Source: JBCDLI01 sp038745535
Lineage (GTDB): Bacteria > Pseudomonadota > Alphaproteobacteria > Rhizobiales > Rhizobiaceae
DNA: 12,968 nucleotides
Direction of reading: 5' to 3'
NCBI GenBank assembly: GCA_038745535.1
Contig: JBCDLI010000065.1
Coordinates: forward strand, 1-12,968
Shown here: positions 6,639 to 12,968 of the stretch, piece after piece
Numbering within the stretch: position 1 is the stretch's first letter
Layout of the letters: each line of letters opens with the position of its first letter
Notes under the pieces: generated by a model
What the model saw: only the letters and a program-made list of their open reading frames with translations
The model's database searches: none
Told to the model about the DNA's origin: nothing
Program-made: the position numbers and the translations under genes

Positions 6639-7301
6639 TCACTCGCGATGAAGCCAGAAGCTTTCGGCAATCATATCAGCGTCATCCACGTCGTATTCAT
6701 CCCAATCGAGCGCCATAAGCACCAGTGGCCGCGCAAGGTTCAAGAATACACTCTGGGCGATGAGATTAATGGCACTTAGTTTGACGCGCTTGCTCTCAAC
6801 ATCGTCGCCCGTGATTTTCGCGACGAGCCTGCACATCACCTTGAGCTGAATACTGAACACCTTTTCGAAAAAGAGCTCTGTCGGTTTCCCGCCCTGTATC
6901 AGTTCCCGCTGAATATAACGCGTCTTGTGATCGGCGTTTTCGCTCGTGGCTGAACGGACGAACGTCGCCTTCATTATTCGCCGGAGTGCAACCCTTGCTT
7001 CCTCCTCGCCCATTGATGCGATTTTATCGTCGGTAAGCTGAGCGATAAACTGGCCCGGACCATCGGCGTGAAAGCCACTGGCGAGGAAATCGATGACTGC
7101 AAAGCGCAATCCCTCTTTTCCACCAAAGTGATAATTGATCGCGGAGAGGTTTACGCCCGCCTCGTCGATCAAATCGCGGACCGACGTATTGTCATAGCCC
7201 TTCTGCCCGAAGAGCTTCATGCCTGCATGGAGAAGCGATGTCTTGGTCTGGTCTGCCCGTGCATCACCTTGAGCGGCGTCTTGTTTATTTCTCTCCGTCA
7301 T
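6639..7301 (-). CDS. TetR-family regulator, CecR-like (DUF1956-type C-terminus), probable repressor of the RND operon
   Basis: This 220-residue protein has a TetR helix-turn-helix at about residues 38-58 (NTSVRDLIDEAGVNLSAINY), followed by the usual HFGGKEGL. Its C-terminal half contains RELIQGG and, near the end, SAINLIAQSVFLNLARPLVLMALDWDEYD. That layout resembles the CecR/YbiH group, which controls exporters in enterobacteria. I chose ATG 7301 because it gives a TetR-sized protein. The frame stays open upstream for another 420 nt, but that extension crosses the intergenic region and the start of the next gene and has no family similarity. The gene is divergent from the efflux operon, so it most likely represses that operon and itself through the dyad at 7371-7393. 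The inducer is unknown. Its 3' end converges with matB, leaving 5 bp between the stops. Confidence 0.93.
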   Translation of the reverse strand: MTERNKQDAAQGDARADQTKTSLLHAGMKLFGQKGYDNTSVRDLIDEAGVNLSAINYHFGGKEGLRFAVIDFLASGFHADGPGQFIAQLTDDKIASMGEEEARVALRRIMKATFVRSATSENADHKTRYIQRELIQGGKPTELFFEKVFSIQLKVMCRLVAKITGDDVESKRVKLSAINLIAQSVFLNLARPLVLMALDWDEYDVDDADMIAESFWLHRE

Positions 7302-7370
7302 TGATGGGCAATTATCTGACCGGAGCGCTCTCTGCAAAGCTTGATTTCGCCTGCGGTTGGCATATTTTAG

Positions 7371-7393
7371 AACAAATGTTTGAAACGGGTGTT
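7371..7393. promoter_or_regulatory. candidate TetR operator: AACA-N3-GTTT-G-AAAC-N3-TGTT
   Basis: This is a 23-bp dyad centred on G7382 with 8 of 11 position pairs complementary: outer arms AACA/TGTT, inner arms GTTT/AAAC, and three mismatched pairs between them. It can also be read as two direct copies of AAC-N3-TGTTT at 7371 and 7384. It lies 69 bp upstream of the TetR start and 168 bp upstream of the membrane fusion protein start, where a shared operator for divergent genes is expected. The repeat is seen directly; binding is inferred. Confidence 0.62.
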
Positions 7394-7411
7394 TTATAGA
7401 CCAGTGCGAGT

Positions 7412-7424
7412 GCAGACAGTCTGC
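7412..7424. repeat. 13-bp perfect palindrome GCAGAC-A-GTCTGC
   Basis: The repeat has 6-bp arms around a single A, and starts 19 bp after the candidate TetR operator. It could be a second regulator site. It does not share the AACA/TGTT arms of the first dyad, so it would be for a different protein, or chance. Confidence 0.35.
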
Positions 7425-7458
7425 GATGAACAGAGCGAACGGGAAACGTGGGATGACT

Positions 7459-7500
7459 TTTGGTGCTCGGACCATATTTCGAAACACACTGTTCACCAAA
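7459..7500. repeat. inverted repeat TTTGGTG...CACCAAA, 28-bp spacer
   Basis: Perfect 7-bp arms lie at 7459-7465 and 7494-7500. The interval contains AACACACTGTT (7483-7493), a small AACA/TGTT dyad reminiscent of the half-sites in the 7371-7393 operator but with one extra base of spacing. It is probably in the 5' leader or promoter of the membrane fusion protein gene. Its function is unknown. Confidence 0.3.
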
Positions 7501-7561
7501 GACACTGAACTGAGCCAGACATCGTGCGTATCCTTCATATGCACATGGCCGAGGGGCTGAA

Positions 7562-8761
7562 ATGCGAACTTTCCTGAAAATACTACGCGAAGCGGTATGG
7601 TTGGTCGTTGCTGTTGCAATAATTGCCGGCGGCTTCCTCGGCTTTCAATTTCTGGGGGCCAACCGCGATATCGTTGAGCCAGAGCCGGTAGTTGCGTCTG
7701 TTCCGGTTGTTGAAACAACACAAATGGCGCGTGCCGAGAACGGTATTCCGATTTCAGCCAATGGCTTCATTCGCGCGGGCCGATCATTGGAAATCGCAGC
7801 CCAAGCAGGCGGACGGATCACGGAACTACATCCTGCGATCAACAACCGTGGTATATTTGACAAAGGCGATGTTCTTTTCCGCCTCGATGATCGCCAAGCG
7901 CGCGCTAGCCTTGGTCAACTGAACGCGAATATGGGGAGTGCTGTCGCGCAAAAGGCACTCGTTCAGACGCAATTGGATCGCGTGCGAACGCTTCGCGAGC
8001 GCGGCATCGTTCCTCAAGATCAGCTCGATCAATTGTTGACGCAGATGCAGGAAATGGACTCAACGATCCGCGGATTGGAAGCGAACATTGAGTCCGCACA
8101 AGTGGCTCTGGATTTCACTGTGGTCAAAGCGCCCTTTGATGGCAGGGTGCAGGACAAGCTGGCCGAGGCTGGCGCGGTGATCAATCAAGGTGCAGCGGTC
8201 GCTCGTATTTATTCGAGCGACGATATCGAGATGGAGATTGCGCTGAGAGAAGATGAAGCGAGCCTCATCCCTGACCTTTTCGATAAACCCACTGCTACTG
8301 CTGCAATCTCGGCGAAATTCTCCGGGCAGGATTATCAATGGGAGGCGGAGATCGCCCGCGTTGATCGGCTCGTTGACAGTCAAACACGTACAATTGACGT
8401 CACTTTGCGACTGCTTGATCCTGAAAACGGCCAACCCGTTTCTGGCAATGGCCCTTCTATCCCTGCTCTCTTGAATGGCTTTGCCAACGCTACGGTGATC
8501 GCGCAGTCGGACACTGAAATTTTCGTCGCGCCTCACGCTGCGGTGCGAGCCAATGAGGAAATCTGGTTGGCAAGGGACAATGTCCTCCAGATCGTCAATG
8601 TCGATGTGTTGCACCGCGATGGCACAGACGTATTTTTTACGGTCGACGAGCTAAGTGAAAGTTCCGAAATGATCATCAGCCAACTCGCGGCGGCAACTGA
8701 TGGAATGGAAATCGATATTCGTCGCGAAACAGCCGCCGCAGCGGTAGGCGGGGCTGAGTGA
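7562..8761 (+). CDS. RND efflux membrane fusion protein (HlyD/AcrA family periplasmic adaptor)
   Basis: This 399-residue adaptor links an RND pump to an outer-membrane channel across the periplasm. A single N-terminal membrane anchor spans about residues 10-30 (VWLVVAVAIIAGGFLGFQFL). There is no lipobox cysteine, so it is anchored by a helix rather than lipid. A barrel-sandwich (lipoyl-like) half-motif follows (AAQAGGRITELHPAINNRGIFDKGDVLFRLDD, given here by its key G and D positions around residues 79-110). A coiled-coil hairpin covers roughly 110-180 and is rich in Q, L and E. The second lipoyl half, FTVVKAPFDGRVQ, is at about 183-195, and beta-barrel domains follow. The start is supported by GAGGGG at 7551-7556, 5 nt before the ATG. 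The stop is 1 bp before the RND gene, so the two are translationally coupled. The substrate cannot be told from the sequence. Confidence 0.94.
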   Translation: MRTFLKILREAVWLVVAVAIIAGGFLGFQFLGANRDIVEPEPVVASVPVVETTQMARAENGIPISANGFIRAGRSLEIAAQAGGRITELHPAINNRGIFDKGDVLFRLDDRQARASLGQLNANMGSAVAQKALVQTQLDRVRTLRERGIVPQDQLDQLLTQMQEMDSTIRGLEANIESAQVALDFTVVKAPFDGRVQDKLAEAGAVINQGAAVARIYSSDDIEMEIALREDEASLIPDLFDKPTATAAISAKFSGQDYQWEAEIARVDRLVDSQTRTIDVTLRLLDPENGQPVSGNGPSIPALLNGFANATVIAQSDTEIFVAPHAAVRANEEIWLARDNVLQIVNVDVLHRDGTDVFFTVDELSESSEMIISQLAAATDGMEIDIRRETAAAAVGGAE

Positions 8762-8762
8762 C

Positions 8763-11700
8763 ATGAAAAACGCCCTCAAGTGGATGGCATTGCATCCGGT
8801 TGCTGCAAACATGACGATGGCCATCGTTTTGATCGCCGGAGCACTATCTGCGGTCGCCCTACCCCAGACCACATTTCCCGAATTCGAGATTGATACCGTG
8901 CAAATCGTGGTCCCCTATCAAGGCGCGGCACCGGATGAAATTGTGCAGTCGGTCATTCGGCCGATTGAAGATCAACTCTCCTCGATCGACGGCATCGACG
9001 AAATTAATGCGACAGCGCGTGAAAACAGCGGATCGGTAAATGTCAGCTTCTTAGCCGGCGAAGACATCGTCGAGAAACTGGATGAGGTTAAAACCGAGAT
9101 CGACCGCATTACGGTTTTCCCCGATGATGCCGATGAGCCAGTTGTTGTTCGTGCTGGAAACAACACGCGTGTTTTGGAACTTGCCATCCACGGCAACACG
9201 TCGCTTGACCTCCTTACCCTGACCGCAGAACGCCTGAAAGACGAGCTAGCGCTGCTAAACGGCGTATCTTTCATTGAAACTGCAAATATTCCCGACCGAG
9301 AGCTCTACATTGAGTTTGAGCGTGAAACGCTCGAAGCCTTCGGTTTCACCATGCGCGACATTGCCGATATAGTTCGCGCCAATTCGTTGGAGTTGCCGGG
9401 CGGTGATATCGACTCTGCGGAGCTGTCTGTCCCGATCCGTACCTTAGGGCGAAATTTCGATACGAGCGACTACGCGAACATCGTCGTGCGAACCGGTGAC
9501 AATGGCTCTCAGCTGCTCCTCGGTGATATCGCCACGATTAGAGACGATTTCTCTGACGATGATCTGGTCCAACAATTTGGCGGTGAGCGCGCGGTGACCG
9601 TCAACGTATTTCGCGTTGGCGATGAACAGGTTTTGGACGTTGCAGAACAAGTCCGCAGCTATATCAATACCAGCTTTGAACCTTCGCTGCCCCAAGGTGT
9701 ATCGGTAACAATCTGGCAAGACGAGTCCGAAGTCCTCCAGTCACGTCTCGATCTCTTGATCAAAAACGCATTCACTGGCCTCGTGCTTGTGGTCATTTGT
9801 TTGGCGCTGTTTTTAGATATCCGGCTCGCCTTCTTTTCTGCCGCCAATATCGCGATCGCATTTGCAGGCACCTTCATAGCGATGCGTGTGCTGGATGTGT
9901 CGATCAACATGATCTCTTTGTTCGGTTTCATACTCGCGATCGGTATTGTGGTCGATAACGCGATTGTCGTCTCGGAGAAGATTTTCAAGAACGCCGAAGA
10001 TGGCGAGAAACCGCAACCAGCCGCCGTGTCAGGTGTCACCCGGGTTGCTGTTCCTGTCATATTTTCCGCTTTGACAACCATTGTGGCGTTCACGCCGCTC
10101 ATGCAGATGCCTGCGCCCCTCGGTGACTTCCTTGTCGATATCCCGATCATCGTCATCATGGTTCTGACGCTGTCGCTGCTGCAGTCGCTCTTCGTTTTGC
10201 CCAACAATCTTTCGCGGGTGAACTTCGGCAAGGACTACAAGCAGCCACTTGCGCTGATGCCGCTTGTCTGGTTGCGGCGCGGTGTTGACGCTGCGCTCCA
10301 ATGGTTCATTCGGGGGCCTCTTGACGCTGCGCTGCGGTTTGCAATGAAACGCTTCTTGATCCCGATCGCCGGTGTCATTGCCGCAATGGTGATGACATTC
10401 GGATTGATGGCGCACGGCTATGTGAAGTTCGAATTCTTCCCCTCCATCGACGGGGAATACGTGACTGCGAATATCAGCCTCGTCGAAGGTACGAGCCTTA
10501 CGCGAACCGAACAGGTTGCAGCACGCGTACGCGAAGCAGCCGAAACTGCCGCTGAAAAAATGGCTAATGACAAGGGCATGGCGCAGCCAATCATCGTCGA
10601 TATCAATATGACTATCGGCATCGGCGCTGGCGATAGCGGCCCGTTTGGAGGCGCAGCGCCTGTTGGCTCTTCGAAATCAGCGATTGTGGTTCAGATCATA
10701 CAGCCCGAGCAGCGCGATTGGCCGGCAAGTGAATTTGAAACACGCTGGATTTCAGAAATTGGCGACATCGCCGGGCTCGACTCGCTGACGGTCGCTTCCT
10801 CGCTGGTAGACGCGGGCAAGCCCATCGCGCTTGAACTGTCTGTGCCCGATGGCGTGGCAATTGAACCGGTGATCAATGACATCAGCAATCAGTTCCGTGC
10901 AATCCCGGGCGTCTTCGGGATTCAGGATACAGCATCCGCTGGTAGGCTCGAATACAGGCTCGCGCTTCGTGAAGAGGCCCGTCAGTACGGCATCACGTTA
11001 AATGATCTTGCAACCCAGGTACGCAGTGGCTTCTTCGGACTGGAAGCAACGCGCGTGCAGCGAGGCAGCGACGATGTTCAGGTCACGGTCCGCTTGGTCG
11101 ACGAGGATCGCGAGACGCTCGACGACATCTTAAAGACCGATATTCGCACCCAATCGGGCGCGCTCATCCCGCTGTCTGTGGTTGCAACCATCGAACAGGG
11201 CGTTGCTCCGACAGAAATCACGAGGCGGAACGGGCGCACAATTACGACGGTCACGGCTGATGTGGATACTGCGGTCATCACCGCGCAAGAAGCAAACGCG
11301 ATCATCAGGGCCGATGTTATCCCACTTCTCGCCGACCGCTATGCTGGTCTCATCATCGACTTCGGTGGTGAGCAGCGCACGCAAGGCGAAACGCAAGAAG
11401 CGCTCGGGAATGCGACGGGGATTGCGCTGTTGATTATCTTCGCTCTGCTCGCACTGATCTTCAGGTCCTATGCGCAACCACTCGTGGTCATGATTGCGAT
11501 CCCGCTCGGTCTCATCGGCGCAGTGCTTGGTCACTATGTCATTGGCGTATCGCTCGGACTGCTTTCCATCTTCGGCATTATCGGCCTCGCCGGTGTCGTC
11601 ATCAACAACTCGCTCGTAATGATCGATCTCTACAACGAAAACCTAGCCAAGGGCATGGACACGCGCACTGCCGTCATTGAGGGCACAAAGGACCGCTTTC

Positions 11701-12011
11701 GTCCGATCCTCCTGACATCGCTCACAACGTTTTTGGGCATCTATCCGCTAATCACGGAAACCAGCATCCAGGCGCAGTTCCTGATCCCGCTCGCCGTTTC
11801 CATCGGCTTTGGCATCCTGTTCGGCACCATCATCATCACGCTCGCAATACCGGCGGTGTTTATATTGATGTCGTATGTCACTTTCAGCTTCAAATCGCCT
11901 GAGGAGAAGAAGCCCAAGATCGAAGAAGCGTCTTTCGAACATGAACGCGCTCAGAAAAAGCGTGGCGAGAACGACGACGCGCCCTTTGAGATGCCTGTCG
12001 CTGCCGAATGA
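8763..12011 (+). CDS. RND efflux transporter permease (AcrB-like HAE family)
   Basis: This 1082-residue inner-membrane proton-driven exporter is somewhat longer than AcrB. It has the standard layout: TM1 at about 14-33, a large periplasmic loop, TM2-6 at about 335-480, TM7 at about 534-553, a second periplasmic loop, TM8-12 at about 885-1038, and a highly charged cytoplasmic tail of about 40 residues rich in K and E. Porter-domain signatures such as FPEFEIDTVQIVVPYQGAAP and RPILLTSLTTFLGIYPL are clear. The proton-relay residues differ from AcrB. TM4 has VDNAIVV with D398 and N399 instead of two aspartates. TM10 has INNSLVM with N948 at the place of the AcrB lysine. This is seen in other RND subgroups and implies relay through D398. 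The gene is coupled to the membrane fusion protein. No TolC-like gene follows, so the outer-membrane channel must be encoded elsewhere. Confidence 0.96.
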   Translation: MKNALKWMALHPVAANMTMAIVLIAGALSAVALPQTTFPEFEIDTVQIVVPYQGAAPDEIVQSVIRPIEDQLSSIDGIDEINATARENSGSVNVSFLAGEDIVEKLDEVKTEIDRITVFPDDADEPVVVRAGNNTRVLELAIHGNTSLDLLTLTAERLKDELALLNGVSFIETANIPDRELYIEFERETLEAFGFTMRDIADIVRANSLELPGGDIDSAELSVPIRTLGRNFDTSDYANIVVRTGDNGSQLLLGDIATIRDDFSDDDLVQQFGGERAVTVNVFRVGDEQVLDVAEQVRSYINTSFEPSLPQGVSVTIWQDESEVLQSRLDLLIKNAFTGLVLVVICLALFLDIRLAFFSAANIAIAFAGTFIAMRVLDVSINMISLFGFILAIGIVVDNAIVVSEKIFKNAEDGEKPQPAAVSGVTRVAVPVIFSALTTIVAFTPLMQMPAPLGDFLVDIPIIVIMVLTLSLLQSLFVLPNNLSRVNFGKDYKQPLALMPLVWLRRGVDAALQWFIRGPLDAALRFAMKRFLIPIAGVIAAMVMTFGLMAHGYVKFEFFPSIDGEYVTANISLVEGTSLTRTEQVAARVREAAETAAEKMANDKGMAQPIIVDINMTIGIGAGDSGPFGGAAPVGSSKSAIVVQIIQPEQRDWPASEFETRWISEIGDIAGLDSLTVASSLVDAGKPIALELSVPDGVAIEPVINDISNQFRAIPGVFGIQDTASAGRLEYRLALREEARQYGITLNDLATQVRSGFFGLEATRVQRGSDDVQVTVRLVDEDRETLDDILKTDIRTQSGALIPLSVVATIEQGVAPTEITRRNGRTITTVTADVDTAVITAQEANAIIRADVIPLLADRYAGLIIDFGGEQRTQGETQEALGNATGIALLIIFALLALIFRSYAQPLVVMIAIPLGLIGAVLGHYVIGVSLGLLSIFGIIGLAGVVINNSLVMIDLYNENLAKGMDTRTAVIEGTKDRFRPILLTSLTTFLGIYPLITETSIQAQFLIPLAVSIGFGILFGTIIITLAIPAVFILMSYVTFSFKSPEEKKPKIEEASFEHERAQKKRGENDDAPFEMPVAAE

Positions 12012-12032
12012 CGAGGCGGCAGTCCGTTGAGG

Positions 12033-12968
12033 TCAGCGGATAGCCAGGCCTTCTGCATCGAAGAAATGGCGGCGCTCTTGCGGCAGTTGGAGGCCAACGA
12101 CGTCAGCAGGCTTTAAATCGGTTTCGCCTGAAACACGTACGGTGAGCTGGCCAAGGCCTTCACAATCTAAAATCACGAAGCAATCGGCGCCGAGATATTC
12201 TACCACGTCGACGGTGCCTGCTAAGACGCCTTCGCCTTTGGGTACGATCCCAATGTGTTCGGGGCGAACGCCCATCTGTTTGGCCGCGCGATCGTGCAGG
12301 TAGTCTTGTGGTGCAGCGCCCTTGAGATGAAGTTGCCCGTTGCTAGTCTCGCACGGCATCACATTCATCTTCGGCGATCCGATGAACTGGGCGACGAATA
12401 AATTCGCCGGTCGTTCGTAAAGTTCGCGCGGTGGACCTACCTGGGCGATTTTCCCGAACTCAAGAACCACGATCTTATCAGCCAGTGTCATCGCCTCGAC
12501 CTGATCGTGGGTGACATAGATCATGGTTGATGAAAGACGCTGGTGCAGCTTTGCGATCTCGTAGCGCATCTCCACCCGCAGCGCCGCATCAAGGTTCGAC
12601 AAAGGCTCATCGAAAAGAAATGCCGTCGGATCACGGACAATAGAACGACCGATGGCAACCCGTTGACGCTGACCACCGGAAAGCTCTTTCGGTCTGCGGT
12701 CGAGGTAATCGTTCAACTTCAAAACTTCGGCTGCGCGATTGACCTTGTCGTCGATCTCAGTCGTCGGCGCCCCAGCGGTTTTCAAAGCGAAGCCCATGTT
12801 ATCGCGAACGGACATGTGCGGATACAGCGCATAGCTTTGGAACACCATGGTTAGTCCACGCTTCGCTGGAGGTTCGGGGGTCACATCGCGGCCATCAATT
12901 ACAATTGAGCCTCGAGATGTTTCTTCCAAACCCCCAATCATGCGGAGCAGAGTTGATTTGCCACAACC
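12033..12968 (-). CDS. UgpC/MalK-type sugar ABC import ATPase, 5' end outside the window
   Basis: This is the C-terminal 311 residues of a carbohydrate-type ABC ATPase; the beginning lies past the right edge. The first visible residues are the end of Walker A (GCGKSTLLRM). Counting from there, the Q-loop (MVFQSYALYPHMSV) has Q at about 44, the signature LSGGQRQRVAIGRS starts near 96, Walker B (AFLFDEPLSNLDAALR) is near 116-131, and the H-loop (YVTHDQVEAMTLADKI) has H at about 154. The regulatory/TOBE part follows FVAQFIGSPKMNV and ends in HFFDAEGLAIR. This layout is typical of CUT1 importers for glycosides, disaccharides or glycerol-3-phosphate. The permeases and binding protein should lie to the right, outside the window. 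The substrate cannot be inferred from the ATPase. It converges with the RND gene over a 21-bp gap that contains no terminator stem. Confidence 0.93.
   Translation of the reverse strand, partial: GCGKSTLLRMIGGLEETSRGSIVIDGRDVTPEPPAKRGLTMVFQSYALYPHMSVRDNMGFALKTAGAPTTEIDDKVNRAAEVLKLNDYLDRRPKELSGGQRQRVAIGRSIVRDPTAFLFDEPLSNLDAALRVEMRYEIAKLHQRLSSTMIYVTHDQVEAMTLADKIVVLEFGKIAQVGPPRELYERPANLFVAQFIGSPKMNVMPCETSNGQLHLKGAAPQDYLHDRAAKQMGVRPEHIGIVPKGEGVLAGTVDVVEYLGADCFVILDCEGLGQLTVRVSGETDLKPADVVGLQLPQERRHFFDAEGLAIR

Larger units (their letters stand above)
7302..7561. promoter_or_regulatory. divergent TetR / RND-operon promoter region
   Basis: This is 260 bp between two divergent starts. It contains the 23-bp dyad at 7371-7393, a 13-bp palindrome at 7412-7424 and a widely spaced inverted repeat at 7459-7500. 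AT-rich patches (ATATTTTAG at 7362-7370, TTTTATAGA near 7392-7400, CATATTTCGAAAC near 7472-7485) are possible promoter elements. I cannot pair them into convincing -35/-10 boxes. I see no coding sequence here. Confidence 0.65.

Noticed and set aside
7302..7721. 140-residue N-terminal extension of the TetR regulator.
   Set aside because: It crosses the promoter region and the start of the adaptor gene, has no recognisable domain, and TetR proteins begin shortly before the helix-turn-helix.
9659..10415. Long minus-strand frames inside the RND gene, including a His/Arg/Gln-rich one.
   Set aside because: Their composition is that of the antisense of membrane-protein codons; the plus-strand RND protein is unmistakable.
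1..12968. CRISPR array, tRNA/rRNA, insertion sequence, phage or toxin-antitoxin genes.
   Set aside because: I looked for repeat-spacer patterns, transposase motifs and RNA gene features and saw none; all the larger coding regions belong to housekeeping or transport families.

Overview
The window looks like ordinary chromosomal DNA from an alphaproteobacterium. GC content looks moderate by eye (not counted). Genes are closely packed. The gene set fits this: a NasT-type regulator, a Rhizobium-like malonyl-CoA synthetase (MatB), a CecR-like TetR regulator next to an RND pump, and a UgpC/MalK-type sugar ABC ATPase. I saw no insertion sequence, phage gene, CRISPR array, tRNA or rRNA.

Left part (1-5046): nitrogen (nitrite) assimilation. 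A partial nasT (minus strand, running off the left edge) and a LysR-type regulator (minus strand) are divergent from a two-gene plus-strand operon. The first operon gene encodes a siroheme/[4Fe-4S] reductase of the NirA family. The second encodes a CysJ-like FMN/FAD/NADPH flavoprotein. Together they look like a self-contained NADPH-dependent assimilatory nitrite reductase. The 145-bp divergent promoter region holds three TTGC...GCAA dyads and a strong hairpin, and is the densest regulatory stretch in the window.

Middle (5047-6633): a stand-alone matB follows the flavoprotein after 75 bp that contain an 8-bp GC-rich inverted repeat. No malonyl-CoA decarboxylase or malonate transporter gene is present in the window. 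matB converges with the TetR gene, with only 5 bp between their stop codons.

Right part (6639-12011): a CecR-like TetR regulator is divergent from a tight two-gene efflux operon, a membrane fusion protein and an RND permease 1 bp apart. The 260-bp intergenic region contains a 23-bp dyad with the form expected of a TetR operator. No outer-membrane channel gene is adjacent.

Far right (12033-12968): the C-terminal part of a sugar-type ABC import ATPase on the minus strand, convergent with the RND gene. Its 5' end, just before the Walker A motif, lies beyond the window.

I did not find a clearly unprecedented system. The best leads are the nitrite reductase pair with its two candidate regulators and structured leader, and the candidate TetR operator controlling the RND pump.
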